Assembly (NCBI GenBank): GCA_003971905.1 | Contig: RSEE01000177.1 | Location: 1-30,208, forward strand | Length of the DNA: 30,208 nucleotides | DNA from: Moniliella sp. 'wahieum' | Lineage: Eukaryota; Basidiomycota; Moniliellomycetes; Moniliellales; Moniliellaceae | Reading direction: 5' to 3' | Shown here: one piece after another, positions 20,874 to 30,208 of the stretch | Numbering within the stretch: the first letter of the stretch is position 1 | Layout of the letters: each line of letters starts with the position of its first letter | Notes under the pieces: generated by a model | What the model was told of the DNA's origin: nothing | The model's input: the letters and a program-made list of their open reading frames with translations, nothing else | Databases searched by the model: none | Program-made: the position numbers and the translations under genes

Positions 20874-21411
20874 TCTGCGTCTCCTTCGGATTCTTTATGT
20901 CGCGCAGCCGCGAGTGGGCTTGGGTTGGGTTGCCTTCCCCCCCCCGCTCGTGTCTACGCCTCTTCCTATTGCAAGGGATGATGTCATCCCCTCCTCCCCA
21001 GGTCATGCATACATTAATGTGATCCCCCGCTCTCCATTGGCGAGTCCGATCCCGAGCCCGAGCCCAGACAGGTGGATGGCAGACGTGTGGCGCTGCCTGA
21101 GGATGTAACCCACCACTCTCGTAGCCTTGTTCAGTGGGAACGTGAGGGTGCACGGGCGCTTCAGCTTCAGCCTGAGCAGCTGCATCTGATGCGATGAACT
21201 CGATGATCTGCACGAATCTGACCAACCAAACCGCCTGGCCACAAAAAATAAAATAATAAACCCCCGCGCGGAATCCACCAGGCGGAATGGGCGACGGGGC
21301 ACAAAAAAATTGGGCTGAGACAGGCGCACAGACCACAGACCACAGCCAGCCTCGCTTAGGCCGCCGTGGCGGCGTGGCAGAACTCCACCACGTTTGCTTT
21401 GCTGCTGTTTC
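20874..21411. other. Intergenic, ceramide synthase 3' / F-box gene 5'
   Basis: It holds the 3' UTR of the ceramide synthase and the promoter of the next + gene. It includes an A-rich ACAAAAAATAAAATAATAAA stretch near 21241-21260, the most AT-rich part of this half of the window, which could be a nucleosome-depleted promoter element. No gene seen. Confidence 0.5.
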
Positions 21412-24400
21412 ATGTCCCTCGCCTCGCCACCTTCGCCTTCGCATTCGCCTTCGCCTTCGCCTTCGCCTTCACGATCACCTACGCCTGCTGCTGCTGCTGC
21501 TGCATCCGCCTCCGCATCCGCTTCTCACCCCGCTCCGCCAAGCACCGCGGCCCAGCATGCCGGCCAGCGTAGGAGGAGCCACGACGAGGGAACCGGGGAG
21601 GAAGTGTCGCCACTGGCCTGCCTTCCGCCCGAAGTGCTGCTGCGCATCTTTGTCTGCCTCGACCCGGAGTCGCTGTTGACGGCGGCGCAGGTGTGCCGCG
21701 CCTGGGCGGCGTTGGCGTCGGACGAGGGGACGTGGAAACGCAGCTTTACGCGCTCGCTCGTTGCTGCCGGCGCGATACAGATGCATGTGGGTGGGAGCGT
21801 TCCAGGGCTGGGATGGGGATGGGGATGGGGCTGGGGTCGGACGGAGTGGCGCGCGTGACACCTACGTTCCGTCGGGTGAACCGGATCTCGTTTCGAGGGG
21901 AAGCCTTGGCGCGCGCGCGGACGCAACGTCGCTGGCGCAAGAGCCGCGTCGCGAGCGTTACCACGTCGCCGCGCATGGGCCCACTGAACGACGTGGCGAT
22001 CGCCTGGGCGCACCGGTTCATGCTCTCGCTCTCGCTCGTGTATGGGGTGGCGGTACGTTCGGACCCCGTGTCAGGCAAGTTGGCGCGCGGGCTGTTGCAG
22101 GCGCAGCCGCCGCCCGGGCCGGGCTCGTGCCGGGCCACGTGGCAAGGCCGCTGCAGCCCAACGCGGCGGTGATTGCCGAAGGCGGCGATGGCGACGGGAG
22201 GAACGCGTCGTATGTGACCCAAGTGGCTGCCGATGCGGATGGGAGCCGGATCGTGTGGGGCCTGGCGAACGGGATGGTGCGCGTGACGTCCTTGACGCGC
22301 CAAGGCTCCCATCCACGCGGCTTGATCCGGACCATGTCCGCGCCGCATCGGCCGCACGACGGTGCAGTCACCGCGCTCTCCCTGCCACTCTCGTTGGGGC
22401 ACAAGACGGTGCGCGCCGGGGCGTATGGTCCGCGCTCGGCAGAAGCGCGCTCGGCATTCTTGGCCCGCACCGGCTCGGCCGGCTTGGCGTTCGCTTCGGG
22501 CGCACAGGATGGTTCGGTGCGTCTGTGGGGGTGGAGCGAGTATCGACCACAGCTTCTCTGGGCTGGCTCGGTGCCGCAGCTGTTGGTCCAAGCTCACCGC
22601 TCGGCTCGTCCGGTGCCTGGGCACGAAGAAAGTGAGACGAATACCGAGGCCGATACCGATACCGAGGGCGAGGCCGGGCCGAGGTGGGGCCTGGTGATGC
22701 GCGTGCGACCGAACGGTTCTTGTCCCAGTCGCATTCGATTGAGCGCTGGACTTTGATCCGGCCGCCGGCGCTATGGGCGCAGCCACGTCGTTGGGCGTGG
22801 TGGTGCTGTGGTGGGGGTTCCAGCTGCCTGGCGCACCCTCCCTGCCTGAGGGAGACAGCGCCGTCGAGCCGGCGCACACGGTCCTCCTCCACCCTCCTAG
22901 GGGCATGCCGGCCCGGTCGCCCGTCTGGCCATCGACGCCTCGGCCGACACGCCCGAGCGGATTGGCGCGCTGGTGCAATTCGAGGGTGACACAGGCTTTT
23001 TACCGGATCGAGGTCCGTGTGCCGCCGAGCGCGTCCGCGCCCGCGACCGCGGCTGCCGCTGATCGACCTCGGCCGACCGACCTGGCTGGTTCGGCACGCT
23101 GGCCCACTGGTGGTGGTGGAGGACGGGAGCACGTCGAGATCCGTTGGTGGCGCTATAGCGCCACTTGCTCGCCCTTTGCCACGCTCAAGAGTGGGGTGGA
23201 CGTATCGGGGGCGCTGAGCTGTGTGCGGGCGGACTTTGACGTGCGTGCGTCGCCTTCTCCTGCGCTGCGAGCGGGGGTGGGGGGGGTGACATTGGCCAAG
23301 GCGGTGGGGCGGGCGGGTGACGACGCCGCTCGGACAGATGGGCATTTGGTCCTGCCCGAACGACGACGGGATATGTTTGCGGAGCAAAAGTATGTTGTGG
23401 CCGGCACGGAGCGGGGCGCGTTGCTCGTCTTTTCCTGGGACGCAGCCGAGGTGCACACGCCCAGCCCGCGCGACATGCACGCGTACGCGGCGCAGGAGTT
23501 GGATTCCTGGTCGCCCGCGGCCGTTGGCTCGGTCCGCCGCTCAGTCGACGGCGTAGAAGCGCAAGTGTGGGGAGGGCAGTACGAAGCGACGTTTGCCCTT
23601 CCCGTTTCACCCGCTTGCGCAACCAGTTCCACCTCGCTTCCTTTTCGCCTTCCCTTGCGGCGCGTCCGCCCTCGCCCTCGCCTTCCTCGGCCTCGACCTC
23701 ATCGCTCTTGGGCCTCGAGGAGTCGGACACGACCCCGGACCCGACCCCGGACCAGGCACCGGCCCAGACTGCTGCGCAAGCAACCAGGACGGGCGAGCCG
23801 GATGCTGTCACGTCGATCGACGTGAGCGGGTACATGTTGGCGGCCGGCACGGCGGACGGGATGATTCGGGTGTACGATGCGCTGTCGGGGGGCTGGTGCA
23901 TACGCTTGCCGATCGTGCGGCGGGGCGGTCGGCACGCGGGGTGCTGAGTCGGTGGGCATTTGCCTCGCGGTTCGAGGTGAAACAGATCCTGCTTTCGGAG
24001 GTGGACTTGGCGGCAGTGGTGGGCCACCAAGTGCTCACCTGGCGCCCGGAGAGTGTGGCTGGGAAAAGCAAGCCAGCCGGTAAGGGAACCAAACGGTCTC
24101 GCCCGCTCCCGCGCGTACCGGGCGACGAGGTGGACGCGTATGCCCCCCTCGGTCCGGAGCAGGCCGCGCGCGCACAGCGCCAAGCTGCCGCGCAGCGCCG
24201 CTGGGGCACGCAGGAGGAAGCGTGGGAGGAGTGGCCCGCGTCGGACGGGGCGCGGCTGGACATGGACTTGGGGGAGGAAGAGGCGTTGGCATACGCTCTT
24301 TTGCTCAGTAAGGAAGATGCGCAACAGGCTTCGGTGGCTGTGCCAGACGGAGGCGGGTCGGGGTCGGGGGTGGGGCTACCGTCGGAGGTTGGCGAGGACG

Positions 24401-24928
24401 ACGATGAGGCGTTTGCACGGGAACTGGAGCGGGCCATGCATCTCTCTTCGAACCCCGAGCCTGCCCCGGGCTCGTTGGGCGGTCCGCCGCAGACGGAAGA
24501 GGAGGAGCTGGCTGCGGCGCTGCAAGCTGTCGCGGCGCTCGAAGCGCAAGAGAAGGGCAAAGCGCCGCTTGTGTCCGGGGGGATGCGGTGGAGCGCGTGG
24601 CGGAGCAGGCGGCCGAGACGACGGCCGAGACGACGGCGGAGATGACGGCCGAGACGACGGCCGAACAGGCGATGGACGAGGACGAAGGGTACGGCGGGGA
24701 GCGGGAGCGTCGGCTGGCGGACCTGGCGGCGTTCCCTGTGCTGCAGGGCTCGCGGCAGGGGCGCAGCAAGCGCAAGCAGCGCGGCAAGCAGCGTGCGGCG
24801 GTGTGCGCGACGCGCAGCCTGCGGCGCAGCTGGCTGCCGCGCGGGCAGCGGCGGCGGAGATGGGGCTGGAGTGGGACGCGATGGAGGAGGAGCTGCGCTT
24901 GGCCATCTGCCAGTCGGTGGCGCTGTGA
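21412..24928 (+). CDS. UFO1: F-box / WD40-like / ubiquitin-interacting-motif protein (Ufo1-like)
   Basis: A probable SCF ubiquitin-ligase substrate receptor. After a Ser/Pro-rich start encoded by a CTTCGC microsatellite comes an F-box: LACLPPEVLLRIFVCLDPES, then LLTAAQVCRAW (about 21613-21705), which binds Skp1. Next are FRRVNRISFR and RRWRKSR, then WD40-like blades: IVWGLANGMVRV, FASGAQDGSVRLWGW, VVAGTERGALLVFSWD and MLAAGTADGMIRVYDALSG. The acidic C-terminus has four UIM-like helices: EEALAYALLLSKED (about 24275), DEAFARELERAMHLSS (about 24405), EEELAAALQAVAALE (about 24500) and the extreme end MEEELRLAICQSVAL. This order (F-box, WD40, C-terminal UIMs) is that of yeast Ufo1, which degrades Ho endonuclease. 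About seven frame breaks occur; the blades lie in different frames. No intron was needed. Stop TGA is at 24926-24928. Confidence 0.85.
21427..21480. repeat. CTTCGC hexamer microsatellite
   Basis: Several tandem CTTCGC/CATTCGC units in the first codons of the F-box gene give a Ser-Pro repeat in its frame. A short (CTG)n run follows near 21487-21503. Confidence 0.85.
24605..24665 (+). repeat. 12-bp repeat encoding Ala-Glu-Thr-Thr
   Basis: Tandem GCCGAGACGACG units within the C-terminal region of the F-box gene give AETT repeats in one frame, between two UIM-like segments. Confidence 0.85.
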
Positions 24929-25121
24929 GCGCGATAATCGATGAGGAGTAACGTGCGGGGTATACTATACGCCCAGCTGTGACAGCTGTGACATGTGGTG
25001 TGTGGTGTGTGATGGGCGGGTGGTAGTGTGACGTGATGAGAGCGCAGAGTGGCGTCGAGTGGGTTAGATCTTAGACCTAGACCTTGGATCTTACACCCCA
25101 CCGCCTTGGCCTGTGCGCAGC

Positions 25122-25846
25122 ATGGTGTGTCCCCCTCCGCCCCTGCGCCGCTGGCAGCTAACCCCCTGCCCCCCCCTCAGCCCACCATCACCCTCACCTT
25201 CTCCCTGCCCGGCCCCACGCCGCCGCGCGCGCAGACCGAGGCCGACGGCGCATGGGCGTACGTGTCCGGGTACGTGCTGCACCCGTCGCGCGACGCTTGC
25301 CACCTGCCGCACCTGCGCAACCAGCTGGCGCACGCCATGCCCGCCCGCTGCATCGCCTACGTGCTGGGCGTCAAGCCTGTGCCGCGCCCTCCGCCTCGGC
25401 ATTTAGCATGCGCAAGGCGCTGCCCAAGCCGGACGACGGCGCGTTCTATGCGATCCTGCCGCCGCCGTGGCGCGTCCGTCAGCGCAGACAGAGGACGCAG
25501 CGACGCGCGCTGCCTACCCGCACATGGAGGCGCAGGGCCAATGGGCCTATGTGTCGGGGTACGTGCTGTACCCTCCTCCGTGCGACGACGCGCTCTGCCG
25601 CCCGACCTGCCCGAGCTGCGGAACCAACTGGCGCACGCTATGCCCGCCAGCGCGCTGGCGTACGTGTTGGGCGTCAAGCCTGTGCCGCGGCCCAAGACGT
25701 CGTGCTTTTCCTGGCGCAAGGCACTGCCCAAGGAGGAGGACGAAGCGTTCTATGCCATCCTGCCTCCGCCCTGGGTCGTCCAGCCCGCCGCACCAGAACA
25801 GCCTGGCCACGCTTGCGTCACCTTCCAAGACCTCGGTAACCGGTAA
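25122..25846 (+). CDS. Two-repeat protein of unknown family with an intron right after ATG
   Basis: I do not recognise the family. ATG at 25122-25124 is followed at once by a 56-bp intron, and exon 2 opens PTITLTFSLPGPTPP. The rest is two copies of an ~85-residue module. Copy 1 (about 25245-25475): WAYVSGYVLHP, LRNQLAHAMPA, AYVLGVKPVPRP, MRKALPKPDDGAFYAILPPP. Copy 2 (about 25545-25780): WAYVSGYVLYP, LRNQLAHAMPA, AYVLGVKPVPRP, WRKALPKEEDEAFYAILPPP. It ends CVTFQDLGNR with a stop at 25844-25846. About three one-base breaks must be repaired. There is no signal peptide, membrane segment or Cys/His cluster, so it looks soluble. It starts 193 bp downstream of the F-box gene on the same strand. Confidence 0.72.
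25125..25180 (+). other. Start-codon-adjacent intron, 56 bp
   Basis: Donor GTGTGT directly after ATG, a CTAAC branch point at 25158-25162 and a C-rich tract ending CCCCTCAG. Splicing puts ATG in frame with PTITLTFSLPG. Unspliced, the ATG leads into a different, Pro-rich frame. Confidence 0.7.
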
Positions 25847-26631
25847 CCGGTAACCCCTGGACCCTGCCGCCCTGTCGCTGTGTCTCCGACGTCCCCACTC
25901 GCCTCTTTTTTTTCCCCTTCCTCTTTGCGTCCCGTCATCATGCCCTTTTCTCGGTTTTTCATCCCCCATTCGCCCAGTCGCGGTCCCTGCTGTGAGAGCG
26001 CCAGGCGGGTGCGCTGCCCCAGCCCTCGGACCTCCACGCACCCTCTTCGGTCCGCATCTGTTTCTTCCGCCTATCCCATCTGCATCTGTGCTTCCGGCGG
26101 GGATCTTGGCCCGCCACCGTGCATGCCCGTTCGGCCGGCCGGGCCAGGATGAGCCTCAGCGCCCAGCCCTCTGACAGTACGATCGCATTCGCATACGCAT
26201 ACGCACACACACCTCCACTCCGTTTTTTTCATTTTCCTTTTTCCAGATGCTTTAAGCTTTGCCAGGACTAGACTGCTACCTTGTGTACCCCATATTCAGT
26301 TTGTTGGGTACAGAGTGATACGTTGGGTTATTAGCAGGGTGCTTTGGGATGGCATCGCCCCGCCGCGAGCTTACTCTCGTTCGGCCACCGCGTGTCTGGC
26401 ATGGCCCGACGGCTGGCATCCACATCCAGACTACGGACTGGTGCGTACTAGAAACTTGAAGGGTAAAGCGTGAAGCCAACCATAGCATCCTGAGGCCTTA
26501 TGCATTACGGATTTAAAGATTACGCTGGCCCACCTCCGTTCTACCCGTCTACCGCGCTGCAAGGCATGAGCATGCCCACCGAACATAACGAGCAGCGGGG
26601 GGTAGGACTCGGCACGGCCTCGGCACGGCGC
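25847..26631. other. Convergent 3' interval, no recognisable gene
   Basis: It separates the 3' ends of the two-repeat gene (+) and ES2 (-). It includes a direct repeat GGTAACC at 25835-25854, T-rich stretches near 25909 and 26222, and a short CGCATACGCATACGCACACACAC-type run near 26187-26210. The ORFs here lack recognisable motifs. Confidence 0.55.
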
Positions 26632-28264
26632 TTAGCCGCGCGGGGGTCCATCGGTGGTCGGGCATCCCGCGCCCACTCGTCCCGCGCGACGCGGGCCGCG
26701 GCGAAGCGGTGCGGTCAGTAACGCGGTGCAGGAGGCTACGACCGGCGGGACTGAGGGCCAAGCGCGGGTGCGGGTGCGAGGCGAGGGCGAGGGCCCATGC
26801 GCGTGCGCGTGCGATCGTAACGAACGCAGCGCCGAGGATGAGGATGAGGATAAGGTGCGAGGTGCAGCGGAGCGTCGGGTGGTCCGGTGGAGTAAGCGGT
26901 TGGCCAGCTCTTCTCGCCGGGACGGTGGGGGCGGGACGAAGCCGAGTGAAGCGGGTGCGGTAGGAGGAGGAGGAGTAGAGGTAGGGAGTTGGTGTGTGGA
27001 CCAGGCCAGAAGTTGGTCCAGGCGGGTGGACGCGTACGCGCCCGGTTCCGGCTCTGGCAGCGGCGAGAGAAAAGGGTAGCGTGTGCTTGGGGTTGGGCTG
27101 GCAGCGTCGGAGCGCGCCAGGGGGTCGTGTCGGAAAAGTTCGGTTCGGGGCGTGATGGAGAGCGGGGTCAAGTTCAGCACGGAACCCGTGTCGAGCTCAT
27201 GGTCGTCCGGTACCTCGGGTGGCGCAAGACGCGTGTTGGCCTTGACGATTGAAGGTACCGGGCCCAAGAAGAAGAAGAAGAAGAGGTCGAGGCGGACGAA
27301 GGAGGTAGGCCTGGCGGGGCATACATAACGTATTTCGCGCGGTAAAGGGCCACGAGGCGGGTGTCGTCCGCTCCGCAGCCGGATCCGCTGGATGGACACA
27401 GTCTTGGACGAGTCTGCAGCGGCTGGGGGCTGGGGCTGGGACGGGGGGGGACGGGGCTCGTACCACGTCGTGACATTCCTCTGCGGAAGAAGATGAACCA
27501 TTATCGATCAGCTGGGGAGATTTGCTCGCGGGCAACGCAAGACGCCTTGCCTTGCGCACCGCTTCTTGCCCCTCCTCGCGAGCGGCCAAGAACTTGCGTT
27601 TTGCCTGTGCTCCTCGACAAAGGCCCATGCGTACTTGTGCCGCCGTTGCTCGTTGGCACGCTGCATCAGGTCGGAAAAACTAGCTTATCAACCGACGTGA
27701 AGCGGCGGACGAATTGGTCGAGGGTAAGCGAGTTGAGCTGGGCAGAGGATAAGGGAGTAACTTGTTCTCCCCCCAACCGCGGCTCCCCTTGCTCCGCCTC
27801 CTTTGCCCCCGCCTCCTCCAGCTCCGCCTCCCGCTCCTCCCCTCAGGAAGGGGAGTATCTTCCTCGGAGGCAACTGTGCCCATGCCCGCTGCAGGGGCAA
27901 GGGCGCCTTGGGTGTGGCGCCCAGGTCCCACTCGGACGGGGTGGCAGAGCGCAGCGCGGCCGGCGCGACGGCGGGTGGGGGTCGGGGGGATGCGTCCCGC
28001 TGCTTTGCCTGGACGAGACGCTGAGAGCAAGCTGGAGGCAGCCGGGTCGCCCGTAGCGACGCTGTCCAGGTACGCGTTCTCGGCAGCGAGGCGGCGGAGG
28101 TCGGGGAAGTAGCTGCTCTCCACCAGCGCGGTCATGGCGGACGTATACGCCTTCTGCCGAGGACGAGCGCGCCCGAGGCGCTCACGGAGGCAGGGGGGCG
28201 AGCGGACGTGCACGGCGCCTGGGCAGCAGGCAGCGGCGTGCGGATGGCCACCTTGGCGCTCCAT
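26632..28264 (-). CDS. ES2: ES2/DGCR14/Bis1 nuclear splicing-associated protein
   Basis: ES2 (human DGCR14, fission yeast Bis1) is a nuclear protein associated with late spliceosomes. On the minus strand: start at ATG 28264; YTSAMTALVESSYFPDL then RRLAAENAYLD (about 28060-28160), the family's N-terminal (Y/F)FPDL-L-A-YL motif; a low-complexity linker; then a one-base-shifted region giving LTLDQFVRRFTSVDKLVF and QRANEQRRHKYAWAFVEEH (about 27600-27740), the family's DQF--R-TSEDN--F and RR-KHAW blocks. QKRKFLAAREE, WPFTARNTLCM (family ARN-LM), VKANTRL and the C-terminal PPPPSRREELANRLL (family PRRE-LA-KL) follow in order. About four frame breaks interrupt it. A GAA repeat near 27268 codes Ser/Phe-rich noise in the wrong frame. 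The exact stop is uncertain. Confidence 0.85.
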
Positions 28265-28870
28265 GGCGGGGAGGTAAGGCGATGTCGAGGCGAGGCGAGA
28301 TGGTGGTGGCGAGTGCAGTACTTGAAAGCTTACCTGCTCTCATGATCGATGATCACCAATCATTAATTTAATCACCGGCCACTTGTGGTTTGGTTTTCAA
28401 CTTTAACATTCACAGGGGGGTGGTTAAGCGCTTAGGCTCAGTCGTCCTCAGCCACCTGCTATCCATCCAGGCGCCACACCAAAAACGCACGTCGGGCGAG
28501 CGTCTCATCCCGCAGACGGCGGAGGGCGTGGGACCGTCGCGGTACGACCGCAGAGCCAATACCAAGCGAGGCAATCGGTAGCCAGCGCCACTGCACTGGT
28601 TGGCGTCGCAGGGGACTACAATGCCAACAATTTTTTGGGCGCGGCAGGGGGGGGGGCAAGTAAGCTGGGTAGGATGGGATCAGGCCTCAGGTGCGCAGAG
28701 CGCGCCGAGCAAACATTACTCATTACTCATTACTCATTAACTACTAGTTCAGGTGGCAGCGTCACATGTCACAAGAGAGACAAGTAGGACAGGGGACAAG
28801 AGATATGGAGCCAAAACAGAAAAGAGTCCCAGATGGTACGGTGGGTAGCAGGGTGGGGGCTGGGAGGGGG
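28265..28870. other. Intergenic: ES2 promoter and 3' end of the next minus gene
   Basis: The 5' flank of ES2 is AT-richer than its surroundings (ATGATCGATGATCACC and TTAATTTAATC near 28341-28372). It also contains CATTACT repeats at about 28714-28740. No gene was found. Confidence 0.5.
28714..28740. repeat. CATTACT heptamer microsatellite
   Basis: About four tandem copies of CATTACT (ACATTACTCATTACTCATTA and onward), ending in CATTAACTACTAG. Confidence 0.9.
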
Positions 28871-30123
28871 TCAGCGGCCAGCTACTTTGCGACGAAAGAG
28901 TGAGCCAAGCAGACCCATTTTCATTTGTGCGGCGGGCGGCGGCTCGTCCCGTCCCGGCATCCGACCCGCTACAAGCTCCCCTGGTGCGAGGGGAGACGCA
29001 GAGGGTGGGTCCGAGGTCAGCACCGGGGCGGGAGAGGAGAAAAGTTGCATGGGCAGGTACGTGGGTCGATCTGGATCCCGATCTGGATCCCGAGCCCGAC
29101 CCCGACCCCGACCCCGAGCCCGAGCGGTGGAGCGGGCGTACGGAGCGCATCCGTTCGACGAGGCAAACGAACGAAGAGTGCGTGGGGGCTTGCCGTCCCT
29201 TGCGGTTGCGATTGGGAAGCATACGGGACGGCGTAGGTGGCTGCATCGGCGACGGAAGGGGGCTGTGCTGGCGACAGTACGTGGGTCCAACAAGCCTGCC
29301 AGGGTGGGTGCACCCGAGTGCACCGCAGTGGAAGAGGAGGAGGGACGTGGTGCGTGCACGGGTGGACGGGGCGGGATGCAACCAAGGACCTGCCACCTGG
29401 GGCGAGGCGAGAGGCGGTACTACATCGTCGTCGTCGGGTTGGTGAGAATAATAGTCTCCACGGGGCAGGGAGGGGGGGCAGACGCGCCTGATGCACCTGA
29501 TGCGTTGTGCGGATAAACCGACTCAGTGGTCAGCTGGGGGCCATACGCTAGATCGCGGTAAGGGGGCCCAGACACCATGCTGCGGTCCTCGTACCCCCCC
29601 CCAGGCCAGCGGAAGAGCAAGATTCGGGGGAGGCGGGGGAGGCTGGTAAGAGCTGGGGCGGGGGCGGTGAGACGGTTGGGCCGCATGTGTTTAGGAGGGC
29701 CCGACGGTTGATCAGCGCGGTGGGTGGCGCGGGAGTACTCGGTGAGAAAGTTGCTGGCCCACAAGAGAGTTCGAGGGCGGTGAGCGGTTGTTGCTTGTGG
29801 TGGACCGAGAGCGCGTGGAGCGAAGCGCCCGATAACAGGTCCGGCGGGGAACCCCGGGCCCAGGGCGAAAGAGGGGGCAGTGTGCTCCGCTGGAGGCGGC
29901 GCCGTGCGTAAGGTTGTGTTGCGCTGGCATGGGTGCGCGGCACACCGGGCATCCGGATCGATTCGCCCTGCCCATTCGGTCCTTCCCACCCTGCGCCCTG
30001 GGACTGGGACGCCGAGTTGGCTCGTCGCCGGTCCGGTCGCATCGCAAACAACCTCGGGGTCCACCCATTCGCGCGAAGAAAGAAAGGGTCGTCGCCATCC
30101 AACTCTGAGGTGTCCATGCTCAC
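28871..30123 (-). CDS. Unidentified low-complexity protein, frameshifted
   Basis: I do not recognise this gene. The minus strand from ATG 30123 reads MSMDTSELDGDDPFFLRANG, a credible start. It then passes through Pro/Ser/Arg-rich text that switches frame several times. Coding-like pieces are LLWASNFLTEYSRATHRAD (about 29710-29770), YEDRSMVSGPPYRDLAYGPQ (about 29530-29590), GDYYSHQPDDDDVVPP (about 29405-29455) and the end QMKMGLLGSLFRRKVAGR before a stop at 28871-28873. The tyrosine- and aspartate-rich middle resembles a disordered cytoplasmic tail, but no domain or membrane segment can be named. An Asp-Pro-coding repeat (CCCGAC units, + strand 29090-29125) sits inside it. The gene may begin beyond the window's right end. 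Confidence 0.4.
29075..29128. repeat. GATCTGGATCCC and CCCGAC short tandem repeats
   Basis: Two copies of GATCTGGATCCC followed by CCGACC/CCGAGC hexamers. They read Gly-Ser repeats on the minus strand and Asp-Pro repeats on the plus strand. Confidence 0.85.
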
Positions 30124-30208
30124 TGGCAGTCCGGAAGGGGTGGGGGTAGGGTGGGAAGGTGAAAAGCCGACGATGGAAGGGTCAGCGTAACTCGGCTCTC
30201 TCCGTGAA

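Noticed and set aside
21746..22978. 410-residue minus-strand ORF, and similar long ones at 22368-23480 and 23185-24324
   Set aside because: They lie antisense to the F-box/WD40 gene, are Arg/Pro-rich and exist because GC-rich DNA has few stops.

Overview
The window looks like about 30 kb of GC-rich nuclear DNA from a fungus, most likely a basidiomycete. The best-preserved gene, a LAG1-type ceramide synthase, reads like basidiomycete members of its family. The introns I can place are short (56-92 bp), with GTAYGT or GTGTGT donors and CTAAC/CTGAC branch points. The genes are ordinary fungal housekeeping genes.

Layout. Positions 1-2576 are a 40-bp satellite (about 64 copies). It runs directly into about five copies of a different, ~140-bp repeat (2564-3261) that carries CCCTAACCCTA, two telomere-type units in the orientation expected at a left chromosome end. 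Positions 3262-7468 are gene-poor: a G-rich tract, a 105-bp tandem duplication with a perfect 16-bp palindrome, a decayed reading frame (about 3783-4171) and a small EMDLE minisatellite. I read 1 to about 7.4 kb as subtelomeric. The gene-bearing part starts near 7.5 kb: a doubtful Pro-rich ORF (+), RRS1 (-), a long unidentified gene with a conserved core (+, core 12331-14895), alanine aminotransferase (-, 16370-17972), ceramide synthase (+, 19795-20873), an F-box/WD40/UIM protein resembling yeast Ufo1 (+, 21412-24928), a small protein made of two copies of one unfamiliar domain (+, 25122-25846), the splicing-associated protein ES2/Bis1 (-, 26632-28264) and an unidentified low-complexity reading frame (-, 28871-30123). 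The genes share no single pathway: ribosome biogenesis, amino-acid metabolism, sphingolipid synthesis, SCF-type protein turnover and pre-mRNA splicing.

Nearly every gene is broken into two to eight overlapping reading frames by single-base gains and losses, often in homopolymers and often in compensating pairs. They fall inside motifs that should be invariant, such as the PLP-lysine motif and the NPGNPTG motif of the aminotransferase. The satellite copies vary in the same way, in their G and C runs. The simplest explanation is an incompletely polished long-read assembly rather than mass pseudogenisation. CDS coordinates below are therefore gene extents that include frame breaks, not clean ORFs. 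Family names rest on recognising motifs by eye; no database search was possible.
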